Of a DNA stretch of 64,000 nucleotides, positions 32,971 through 42,997 are shown piece by piece. The notes under the pieces were generated by a model, which ran no database searches, was not told the origin of the DNA, and was given only the letters and a program-made list of their open reading frames with translations. Every line of letters starts with the position of its first letter. The first letter of the stretch is position 1. The position numbers and the translations under genes were made by a program. The stretch comes from Narthecium ossifragum (taxonomy: Eukaryota; Streptophyta; Magnoliopsida; Dioscoreales; Nartheciaceae): assembly GCA_963920575.1 (NCBI GenBank), contig OY986965.1, positions 7,457,134 to 7,521,133 of the forward strand, written 5' to 3'.

Positions 32971-35900
32971 ACCCGTCGGCCACTCCAAAGAAACTGGCGG
33001 ATAAGGGTGTCAATCATATGAAAAACAGGGAGCAACTGCAAAGCGCTTTGTACCAACACCACCCGAGCTGCTGAGACGAGCTTCCTAGCATTTGAAGAAA
33101 ACAACCTATTCTGCACCTCTTCAATTAAGAAATTGAAGTATGGTCTTTTGAGCTTCTCTACCTTCAACGGGATGCCCAGATTCCGCCAGGAACCTAGCTT
33201 CTCTGATAAACCTGTTCTTGCCATGAGTCATCGCCTTCTTCTGACTGATGTCTTCGCAAAGAACTTGATGCTCAACTTCTCCACATTCATCTCCATACTA
33301 GAAAGGGTCTTGAAGCGCTTCAAAACATTCATCAGCTTAAGCGCTTCCTCAGTAGTAGCACTAGAAAAGAAAATGCAATCATCATCGTATAACAAATGGC
33401 TCAAGCTAAAAATATTTTTTAGCAAAAACAAATCCTTACAGGGTGAACAGTGGCAGCGTGAGAAGTCTTGTCATAACCTCCTGGCAAAGAATAAACAAGT
33501 AGGGGGACTGGGGGTCCCCTTGCCGTAGTCCCCGATGAGCGCCAAATAGACCACGGACTCGGCCATTGAGGATGAGAGAAAATGTGAGAACCTAGACGTA
33601 AACTGAGGACTTTTATGCTAATACCATTCTTCATAGGGGGTTTTTAGTAAAACTCTCATTAATAAACCCTAAACCTAATACCTATGATAGGTTATCTTAG
33701 CCCCAAACCTCTTTGGGTTTTCTTTTTCTCCAGTCGCCGTTTCGCAAGAGAGACGACGACGCTCGACGCACGTGATCGACGCTGCCGAGATCGTCGCCGC
33801 CGGCGGGGAGGATTTTCACCAGCTGGAGGTTAGCAACCTTCTCTCCTCCCTTCCTTCTAGTTTCTTCTCTTGATCATGGCCAGTTCCGACCGTTAAGATT
33901 CGATGGATTTCGATTTAGTTGATGGGTTTCAAGTATTAGAGTGAGCTATGCTATCGGTTGTGTTGAAGATTCTAGTGCTTTGATTGAAATTCTTTTCTTG
34001 TTTCTCTCTGGATCGAGTTGCCGATTGATGTTGGGTTCTCAGAAATCAGAACAGGGGAATTTTTGTGTGCTCGACCTTCGCTGGTTCTTTGTTAATCTTT
34101 GTCGATTCTTTTCTGTTTAGCTTGATCGAAAGATTCATGTTGGTTTTATGGTCCTTGGTTGGTCTTGAATTACAGCAAGGGAGCTAGTGCATGTATGGTG
34201 TTTGATGATATGCAGTGTGTGATTTCTTCTCTCCCGGTGGAGCCTTAATGATCTGTTTGGGTTGATTTGGTTGATGTTTTGCTGGCCCTTGGAGGTTGGA
34301 TAGAGATCTAGTTGTTCCCTATCAAATTATTTGGGCTCACCATGTGATTTGAGTAATTAGCATGACTGTCCATTTTATGTTCTCGTACAATTCTTAAATA
34401 GATTACATGAAATGACCATGATTGAATATACTTGATGTGAATGACGAGACTGCGCTAAGATCGGGCATCCTTAACTTCTCTAATGTTGCTGGAAAGCTTC
34501 AAAGAAAACCATAAATTTCATAGCTTGTATATATGACTACATCCTTGGTTGTCTTGCATGTTGTGCTGATGTGGTTTTCCCCCCCTCGTGGAAATTATTT
34601 CGTATAGTGGGAGAGTTGTTTGGAGCTTAACAGAGCCACGCTAGAGAGCAGTTTGGAGGTTGGGGATCACTCATATTGACTTAGCTTATTTGTTGAGGTA
34701 AGTGGACTATCCAGATATCTACATAAAACTAACTATTATAACTACCATAAATCATGGATGATGTGTAGATGAATATATCTCATGTGATGCTCATGGTGGA
34801 AATTCTATGCTGGTTACATTATGGTTAGTTTTGTATACGTGCTCTGCTATTTTGTTTGAATTGTAGAATTGTTGTTTGACTGAACGTTGATTCATGTTTG
34901 ATCACTTCTTATGAAAGATTATGGATGTCTGTGATGTGTTAGCTATGGCTAATTGTTGCTGTGCAATTAATGTGATGTGGAATTTCTTATTCGTATGTAT
35001 GGGAACTACTTTCATGCTTGGAGGATATGTGATTAGATACAATCCTGTGATGCTTATGAGTTGTACTTGAATGCTGGTGCAATATGGTTGTGTTGGACAT
35101 GTGTACTACGGTTTGGTGATGTTCAAATCAAATCTTGTACAAGGACCGCATTGCATGAATAGGCTAAGGGTCAGGTCTAGGAACTTGCGATCAAGGCTAC
35201 GGGTGAACGTGATCCCCGTGATCGATCGGGGTTGTAGGAGAATGCTTATGAAATCCAAATTGGATGAGATAAGTAAATTGCTATCGTTCGGGGATTGATT
35301 GTTTCTCTGGAACCTTAGTCTTAGTGGCTATTGGGAGGTAGCCTAATGTCTGCTGGTCGACGCCAGTCTAGATGTGCCCACAGTTGGCAGGGTAATGTCC
35401 CGGACTGTGGTGGAGAGCGAGATGTGCCCACGGTTGGCAGGGTAGTCGCCCGAACCATGGTGAAGAGCGATGGGTCGATTGCGAGCTTGGGCTTAGGTTG
35501 TGACTTCCCTTGAGCTAAGACTTAAGCGTCATATTACTTGCTTATTTATGTTGGTTCTTAGTTAGTTTCTTGTGTGTCGTTAGTTAGTCTCCTTCTGGGC
35601 GTTTTGCTCACCCCTACTTGGACTGCGTTCGCAGATCCACTCTCTTTTTCAGGTTTACCAGGTGATGACGCTCGAGCATGAGGTCTTTGGAGGATTCAAT
35701 ATTGATTTCATTTATCCACTTCCATTTAATTCATTAGAAGATTGTATTAATAGAAACTATTGGGAATGATGGGTGATTTGATTCATGGATTCGGATTATG
35801 AAGTTTGTAATTAATCCTTGGAGTTTTTGTACTTGGATTTAATTGATTATATGTAGGAATGAACATAGTAAATATGGAATGGCTTGAGTTATGATGGTTG

Positions 35901-36149
35901 AAAAGAGGTTGATTAGATTGTATTAGTATAGAGCAGGGTTTTCCTCGCATCCCGTGGTCGGGATTGGTATATCCCGAGGCGGGGCGTGACAGAAAACCTG
36001 AGAGTTTCAACACGCTGTAAAATCCAACCAATCCATCTATCAAGAAAATGCATATGGTGAAGAACTCGCTCGAGAAAATCCCACTGAACGGAGTCATACG
36101 CAGCCTTCAAGTCCACCTTCACCGCTATTAGCGATTGATTATTGGGAGC
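32971..36149 (-). mobile_element. Minus-strand LINE reverse transcriptase, split by a solo LTR
   Basis: Right part, 36149-35997: AVKVDLKAAYDSVQWDFLERV and FLDRWIGWILQ, the RT finger/palm motifs of plant L1 elements. Left part, 33577-32971: GRVRGLFGAHRGLRQGDPQSP-like sequence, then LLYDDDCIFFSSATTEE, the catalytic box in which the usual Ala of xADD is Asp. MNVEKLSIKFFAKTSV and WSGRRVG follow in changed frames. The two parts join cleanly when the solo LTR 33583-35991 is removed. It is also cut at 36149 by an LTR. The copy is dead. Confidence 0.85.
33583..35991 (+). mobile_element. Solo LTR in the LINE RT (2409 bp)
   Basis: It begins TGTGAGAACCTAGACG and ends GAGGCGGGGCGTGACA, with a perfect duplication GAAAA at 33578-33582 and 35992-35996. 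It shares the GAGGCGGGGCGTGACA-like end and the block TGCTCACCCCTACTTGGACT with the other solo LTRs of this type. No coding region was seen. The DNA from 33900 to 35950 is ordinary AT-rich leader sequence with spurious short frames. Confidence 0.93.
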
Positions 36150-36740
36150 TGATAAGACGTGAAAAATGCACAAATCACCCTTTTAATTTGGCCTTGTTAG
36201 TCTCCGAGCAATGTCTTACTGACTACCATTACCCCATTACAGGTACAAGAGCCTTCAAAGAGGATTAGATCAAGTTTGGAGCTAAAACGAACGCATTTGG
36301 GCAAGTTCAGTTTAAAGAAGATCGATCTTCTATTGAAGAAGATCGATCCTTTAAAGAAATCAAGAAGAAATCCAGGCTGAACAACAAAGATCGATCTTCC
36401 CATCATGAAAAGATCGATCATCTATTTGCATTTTCAGGGACATAGCGCAAGGTTTGAAAGGATCGATCTTCCTCTAGGTGATGATCGATCTTTTACGTGC
36501 AAAAGAAATGATAGAGCGCAACAATTCAGATGATCAATCTTCTTTTACGAGAAGATCGATCACCTTATGGAGCTGAAGAGCACATGAAGTAAAAAAGATC
36601 GATCCTCACATCATTTAAGAACGAAGATCGATCTTCATCTATAGGAAGATCGATCTTCCACGGGAGCAGCAAGCACACGGAAGGGAAAGATCGATATTCG
36701 ACCCTATCAAGATCGATCTTTATGTGCCAGTCGAGGAGAA
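36150..36740 (+). mobile_element. Truncated Athila-like LTR (U3 part)
   Basis: It begins TGATAAGACGTGAAAAATGC, the start shared with the solo LTR at 12949, and interrupts the LINE RT at 36149. GATCGATC pairs with spacers of 13-15 fill 36320-36718 (for example 36320/36341, 36389/36412, 36461/36483, 36648 after 36626). No TATA box or 3' end is found. The sequence runs into a repeat field at about 36741. Confidence 0.72.
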
Positions 36741-37200
36741 TCAACGGCCCAGGTTACTTTCCACCACATTATTCATCAGTTACTTTTCACCAAATTATCA
36801 GTAGTTACTTTCCACCTAGCGGAAAGTAACTAGTGATTGAAACTAATGGAAAGTAACCATCAAATTATTCATCAGTTACTTTCCATCAAATTATCAGTAG
36901 TTACTTTCCACCAAATTGTCAGTAGTTACTTTCCACCAAATTGTCAGTAGTTACTTTCCACATAGCGGAAAGTAACTAGTGATTGAAACTAATGGAAAGT
37001 AATTAGTTACTTTCCATCAAATTATTCACAAGTCACTTTCCACCAAATTATATGTAGTTACTTTCCACCTAGCGGAAAGTAACTAGAGGAAGTAACTAGT
37101 GATTCGAACTAATGGAAAGTAACTAGTTACTTTCCACCAAATTGTCAATAGTTACTTTTCAAAATCTACATAGTATTGTGAAAAATAACTTATAAAGATT
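36741..37200. repeat. AGTTACTTTCC repeat field with inverted copies
   Basis: AGTTACTTTCCACC or close variants recur about a dozen times, separated by AAATTATCAGT or AAATTGTCAGT. The complementary GGAAAGTAACTAGTGATT block appears three times between them. Many units can therefore pair with one another. I see no coding frame. Confidence 0.82.
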
Positions 37201-37339
37201 GTGAGAAGTAACTTGAGTCCATTTATAGTCGAAACAAATTGAGGAACATTTATGTTAAATTTGATTGCCATTTGTGAAAAGTAATTAGCGGGAGACATAA
37301 TTTACTTTAAAAAAAATAAAAAAAAATAAGGGAGGGGAG

Positions 37340-37801
37340 GAGACAGCGGAACGACGCCTCCGATCCCAAGAGATCGCGGCTGAGAAGACCGGATCAGCGA
37401 AGGGGGAGACCAGATCGGCTACGGGGGAGCCCGGATCGACGACGGTGGAGCCGGATCGGTGACGGGGGAGCCGGGAACGGCNNNNNNNNNNNNNNNNNNN
37501 NNNNNNNNNNNNNNNNNNNNNNNNNNNNNNNNNNNNNNNNNNNNNNNNNNNNNNNNNNNNNNNNNNNNNNNNNNNNNNNNNNNNNNNNNNNNNNNNNNNN
37601 NNNNNNNNNNNNNNNNNNNNNNNNNNNNNNNNNNNNNNNNNNNNNNNNNNNNNNNNNNNNNNNNNNNNNNNNNNNNNNNNNGGCGACGGGGGAAGCGGGA
37701 TCGGCGACGGGGGAGCTGGGATCAGTGACGGGGGCCTGGATCGGTGACGCGGGGTCCGGATCAGCAACGGGGGAAGCCGGATCGGCGACGTGGAAGCCTG
37801 G
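37340..37801. repeat. GC-rich minisatellite, left part, containing the gap
   Basis: GATCGGCGACGGGGGAGCCG-type units of about 21-24 bp repeat irregularly. The array continues at 40192-40500 beyond a solo LTR. The fixed 200-N gap falls inside it, probably because the repeat could not be assembled. Confidence 0.85.
37482..37681. other. Assembly gap (200 N)
   Basis: Exactly 200 N, which is likely to be a placeholder length and not a measured one. Confidence 0.99.
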
Positions 37802-40191
37802 TGTGAGGACCTGCCTCTCTACCCCTGTGGCTCATTATAGACCGTAACGACAATTTGGTAAATTACGCCTTGTTGGTTGTTCCACACCCGCGTGTGCACA
37901 CACTGACCTTGTTTGTGTTAGTGTTTGATTAGAAAGGTTAGGTGGACTCGGGATCGAAAGATCCGGGCTTGGGCTTGAGTTTTAGCCCAAGTCTAGCTTT
38001 CTGCACCTAAATGATCGATCTTTCTTTGCTAAAAGATCGATCTTTTGGTGCCAGAAAGTCAAGGACGCGATCGTCATGGAGGATCGATCTTCATTCATAG
38101 GTCGGTTCGTTTGTCTATAAAACGGACGTAACCCTCATTCCTTGAATCCCTTTTGAAATCCGCGTTTTTGAGCTCAGAGCTGGCCGAATTTTGAGGAGAT
38201 TTGGGACGATCCAAGGCTTAACAGCTGGGATTCAAGCAACTATTGCCTAGGTAGGGATCCCTACCTATGTTTGTTTTCCGATTTTGTAAGTTTTGAGTTG
38301 ATTGTGTTTTGTTTCGCTTAGATCTCACTGAAGTACATGTTTGTTTGTAGTATTTTCATCGGTTTTGGACTCGTGGTCCTTCGTACTACAAGATCCCAAG
38401 GTTTTGTTGGATTTGTAGAGTTTTCCGACGGTATTTCTCGCCGGAGGTTTGCCGGAGAACGCAACAAGATCGATCTTTCTGGGAGAAAGATCGATCCTTC
38501 TTGTTGGTCATGCTGAACCCGAGCATGATCGATCATCGGGTGAGGATGATCAATCCTTGTGCACTGGGTAGCATGCGATCCCCTTTGTCGCGAGGAGGAT
38601 CGATCTTCCTGGAAGGAAGGATCGATCTTCCTTGGCGCGGCAAGGAGGATATCCTCTATCGCGAGGATGATCGATCTTCATGGGAGGAAGGATCAATCAT
38701 CCTTGTCACGATATGGAGGGATGCTCTTTGTCGCACTGATGATCGATCTTCCTAGGAGGAAGGATCGATCATCTTTGGCTCGACAGGGAAGGAAGCTCTC
38801 TGTCGCTTGGAAGATCGATCTTTCCTTAGGAAAGGATCGATCCTTTGACGACATAGAGGGATTTTCTTGATTTTGCCCGCGGGGCTTTGTATGTACAAAT
38901 TTCTTTACAGCTTTATATCTTGTACATACTCTTAAGCATGCTAGCCCTATATTAGGGGCAATGGTGAACCAGGAGAGTGATGACTCCTGGGGTGTTTAGA
39001 ATAAGCGGGCTAGTGACCCTATCGCTTTCCATAGCCTTGCATGCCGGCTTGCGCCGAGGGCTTTTACCTGCGTGGTTTGTCTCTGTTGTTTGCGGGGCTA
39101 CTTCCTGATGCAGGTTGCTGGTGGACTGGCTGGTAGGTGGTGGTGTACCACTGTAGCAGTCCCAAGCCTTAAATATCTGTTCACCACCCCGGGCCAGCAG
39201 TGTGCCGAGCCCATACCATATTATGCTATCATCACATACTGCTGCATGCTTTAATTGTTCTCTATGTGTATGCTCATCGCATGCATCTCTGTTGTGCATT
39301 AGTTGCATGGTTAGGGCGTGGGCGATCTGTGAGTCACCGTCCCGAGGTTGGAAGCTTGGATTTAGCCCTAGAATCGGGGTTGGGTAGTTTGGACCAGGTT
39401 TGAATTGTGGTGTACAGTCAAATTCGATGATAGGCCTAGATGACTGGTACACATGTTGCTTGGTGATTGTAGGGGTCGTGTCGGCCTCGAGTCGGATGCT
39501 GAGGTGTAGCCGGTGTCCCACTGTGTTGACTCTTGAGTAGAGGGGTTGCCTACTCAGCGGTGCCATTTCCCGCCTGCAGTGTCGGGTTCCTACTTGTGAG
39601 TCAGCAGTGTTGTTTTACTGCTTACTGAGTACGACCCATCATGTGATCAGTTTGTCTGGAAGACCATGATCGTTGGCCTCAGGGACACGCGGTGGGGTTA
39701 TGGGGCCTCTGTATACACCCAGGTCTTACTTGAGGACGACACTGTTGTGTTTCCCTCTTCCTTCTGTGTGTCGTAGTGTAGTTTCCCTACTGAGCTTAGT
39801 TGCTCACTCCTACCCGGGCTGCGTTTTGCAGATGCATGCGTTAGCTCCTCTTCGGTGGCCCCTACCGGGCAGTTGGTCGGCGGTAGCCGGAGTTTGAGAG
39901 GTGGCAATCTTTTACAGCTTTAAACCTTTGTTAGTTAGCCTCATACGGAAGTAAATGTTGTATTTGGATTTTCCCCTCACCGAGTATATGTATATTGAAT
40001 TATTTTGAGTTTTGTAATATGAGGTTCGAGGCTTGTTAAATTATTGTATTTTAATTGAGGGTGTTTGTTGGTGAACTGTTTAGGGAGACCAATAGGTTAG
40101 AGGGAACCATCGCCAAATTTTTTCCGCGTTTCGTTAGGTTCCGGTTTGCGTCGCCCGGCCCGGTTGGGCTTTCGCGGGTCGGGGCGCGACA
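37802..40191 (+). mobile_element. Solo LTR inside the minisatellite (2390 bp)
   Basis: It begins TGTGAGGACCTGCCTCTC and ends GGGTCGGGGCGCGACA, with flanks CCTGG (37797-37801) and CCTGA (40192-40196), a duplication with one mismatch. It is related by its ends to the solo LTRs at 21890 and 33583. Unlike them it holds many GATCGATC pairs: one upstream of a TATAAAA at 38116 (38013/38035) and six downstream at 38468-38842, mostly with spacer 14. The downstream block is partly a degenerate tandem repeat of about 72-80 bp. Confidence 0.85.
38468..38842 (+). repeat. GATCGATC pair array in the leader of the solo LTR
   Basis: Pairs start at 38468/38489 and 38527/38548 (spacer 13), then 38598/38620, 38669/38691, 38741/38763 and 38813/38835 (spacer 14). 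The spacers are themselves near palindromes such as TTCCTAGGAGGAAG and TTTCCTTAGGAAAG, so each pair could fold into a long hairpin. Confidence 0.85.
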
Positions 40192-40500
40192 CCTGAATCG
40201 GCGACGGGGGGCCCAGATCAGCGACGGGGGAAGCCGGATCGGCGACGGGGGAAGCCGGATCGGCGACGGGGAAGGTTGGATCAGCGACGTGGAAGCCGGA
40301 TCAGCGACGGGGAAGCCTGGATCGGCGACGAGGAAGCCGGATCGACGACGGGGAGCCCGGATCGGCGAAGGGTAAGCCGGATTGAGGACGGGGAGCCCAG
40401 ATCGACGGAGGGGAAACCGGATCGACGACGGGGAGCCCGGATCGACAACGGGGGCCACCTGATCGGTGACTGTGGAGCCGGGATCGGCGACGGGGAGCCG
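40192..40500. repeat. GC-rich minisatellite, right part
   Basis: Continuation of the GATCGGCGACGGGGAAGCCG array, with about a dozen irregular units. All-frame openness of the repeat produces arginine/proline-rich spurious proteins on both strands. Confidence 0.85.
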
Positions 40501-40539
40501 TGGAAGAAGGGGGAAGAAGGTGGGGCCGCTGGCGGTGGC

Positions 40540-40612
40540 GGGGGGTGAGGTGGGGGGGGGGCTGGGCGGGGATTATTAGGGGGGGTTGTAGGGGCAGGGG
40601 CAGGGGCATTTC
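40540..40612 (+). other. G-rich tract
   Basis: Runs of 4-10 G separated by short spacers (for example around 40550-40560 and 40580-40586) could form G-quadruplexes. No other feature is seen. Confidence 0.5.
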
Positions 40613-40711
40613 CGTCTTATAGAAGAATAAGGTCCCTATTGACATATCAAATTTTGTTGTAGACCTATTGGCAATACATATTTTTTTTTCTGCCTCTATT
40701 GATCATTCTCC

Positions 40712-41188
40712 ATAATTTTAAAAACCTGAAATTCAAGGTGTAATATAACATATCAAAACATACATTAAGGTTCAAATAATAAGTTTCAGCAAAAAAAGAC
40801 TAATAGATTAACCAGTCCTCGTTCAAGTTTATGTCAAACTATGCACTATATTTTCACTAATGAACCCGAAAACATTTCATCTCCTTCAACTGACAGTCTG
40901 ACACTAATTGCTTTAAGTACGCATTAAACATCATCATCAAGCACATCATCAACATGTTCATCCCCGTGTTACCAGCATTAATATCTGGAATCCATGCAGA
41001 TAGGTAGCATGTCGGATTCGAACTTGATGTAGCCCATCCCGCAGAGACAGTCCCCTCTTATCTTGGACCACTGATTGGATTCCAAATTAAACCTGTAGCC
41101 ATGCATTAACAAACTAACCAATAAGCTCCAGCTCCACAATAAAATAGAATGTTGATACAAGACATATAGTCTGACATATAAAACTACT
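40712..41188 (-). repeat. Left arm of inverted duplication: extra copy of the F-box gene's last exon
   Basis: The complement matches 42232-42706 for about 475 bp with small differences, including intron edge, exon and 3' flank. On the minus strand it encodes a near copy of the last exon (RFNLESNQWSKIRGDCLCGM, then GYIKFESDMLPICMDSRY and a stop). The arms are about 1.04 kb apart. Confidence 0.88.
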
Positions 41189-41368
41189 AGTGGTGCCGCA
41201 GATAACCATCAACTTCGTTCTAATAATCACTCAATAACTCCCTTTTATTAAATCTCATTATGTCATATAGACGCCACATAGGCACCACTTAGGGCATTCT
41301 CCCACCACACGTAAGATAATAAAAGTTTCACTTATAATCATAATCTCATGAAATGCATACTTAGCATG

Positions 41369-41540
41369 TCATTGGAGAAGCGCAGCCATTGTCAGTTTGG
41401 AGAAGTGCAACAGCGGGGGCATAGATGATATCCCTGAAGGTGCACCAATTTGATAAAACCCATCCCGGTGCAAAGACAGTAGGTGCGCAGATAATATCCT
41501 TGAAGGCGCATCACTTTGAACAAGTTGGATAGGATTTTTT
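41369..41540. repeat. Degenerate tandem duplication upstream of the F-box pseudogene
   Basis: Two related units of about 75-80 bp share ATGATATCCCTGAAGGTGCA-like and AATATCCTTGAAGGCGCAT segments, around 41424 and 41492. Function unknown. Confidence 0.5.
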
Positions 41541-41548
41541 AGCAACAC

Positions 41549-42448
41549 ATGAGCTGGAGAAACCTTGTCCACTGCTCCGCCTTCGCACCTCTCCAACGTC
41601 GCCGATCCAACACCATCTCCGGCTACCTCTTCAATCATCTCAACCGCAACCAACACGCCACCGACTTCCTCCTCCATACCTGCACCTCCTTCCTTCGCCA
41701 GCTTCCTCCCGGCCCCGGTCAACCACGGTCGGGACTACTCCCATGGCTGGCAGCAAAGCCACTACTACATCTGCCGGCCGGTGACTCAGCAGTGGCGCGA
41801 GATACCCAGACCCAGGGTGAGGTTCTTCACGGTCGGGATCGGCATGGCGGTGGCTCCATGCACTGGCCCTCGTCTGGACTTCAGGATACTCCGCCTCTCC
41901 CAGGGGAAGAAGCATCCATGGATCCTCACCATCTGTGAGCTATTCGACTCACGAGTCACGAGTCTGGAAGTGGAAGCGGGTCGCCGACTTCCCGGAGCCA
42001 AAGTTGATCATGATACGAAAAACAGGAGTGCCAGCCAACGGAGGCATCTGCTGGGCTAGTGATACAAGAAACGGCATCCACTGTTTCGACCTTGCTAAAG
42101 AAGAGTGGAAGTTCATACCAGGGCCAAGGCCAAGATCACGTCCAAATTGGTTCCTAACACAGTGCCAAGGCCGGCTATTCGACGATGAACTTGAGGAGGT
42201 GAAGGTATGGTGGTACGTATGCACTTCACCAAATTCTAATAGTTATATATGTCAGACTATATGTCTTGTATCAATATTCTCTTTTATTGTGGAGCTGGAG
42301 CTTATTAATTAGTTTGTTAATGCATGGCTACAGGTTTAATTTGGAATCCAATCAGTGGTGCAAGATAACAGGGGACTGTGTCTGCGGGATGGGCTACATC
42401 AAGTTCGAATCCGACATGCTGTCTATCTGCATGGATTCCAGATATTGA
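41549..42448 (+). pseudogene. F-box/FBA-domain gene, frameshifted
   Basis: SWRNLVHCSAFAPLQRRRSN resembles the end of a plant F-box domain, but its first helix is missing. An F-box-associated segment follows in another frame (HYYICRPVTQQWREIPRPRV, then FRILRLSQGKKHPWILTI). Near 41950 a 7-bp tandem duplication (CACGAGT twice) shifts the frame again, after which WKWKRVADFPEPK and GICWASDTRNGIHCFDLAKE follow. A GT donor near 42213-42220 and an acceptor near 42330 lead to the last exon, ending SICMDSRY and a stop at 42446. At least two frame changes make it a pseudogene. F-box proteins select substrates for SCF ubiquitin ligases. Confidence 0.65.
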
Positions 42449-42706
42449 TGCTGGTAACACGGGAATGAAGATGTTGATGATGTGAATGTTTAATGCGTAC
42501 CTTAAGCAATTAGTGTCAATTGAAGAAGATGAAATGTTTTTGGGTTCATTAGTGAAAATAAAGTGCATAGTTTGACATAAACTTGAACGATCAAGGACAG
42601 GTTACTCTATTAGTCTTTTTTTGTTGAAACTTATTATTTGAACCTTAATGTAATGTTTTGATATGTTATATTAGACCTTGAATTTCAGGTTTTTAAAATT
42701 ATTGGC
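42232..42706 (+). repeat. Right arm of inverted duplication (original last exon and flank)
   Basis: Counterpart of 40712-41188. The outer edge is GGTTTTTAAAATTAT near 42690. A transcript covering both arms would form a hairpin RNA with a stem of about 475 bp. Confidence 0.88.
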
Positions 42707-42997
42707 TTACTAAGTTTCTTTTACTTCATTATCGCAGGTAATAAGAGTGGGTTTCTTCCTCATGCAAAAAGCAATATGATATATAAAAACTAGAAACTGT
42801 TGAAATAACTATACAGGCCGGGGTATCTACTGTGGACAAAGTTTTCATGCATGCAGCAAGGGGTTTGAGTGGACAAACTAGACTGTCTTGACAATGACCA
42901 GACCAGATCAACCTACTAGAGAAGGATTTAAGTGTTGAATCACAGGAGTAGAGTCGATAGTCATCATCAAGGCTAAGATTAGTTCAGATAAAGCATG

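Noticed and set aside
37285..37767. Frames running through the N gap and minisatellite
   Set aside because: Open only because units lack stops and N cannot encode a stop. No protein is supported.
42761..42992. Possible gene between the F-box pseudogene and element B
   Set aside because: Only short unsupported frames, with no motifs or splice pattern.
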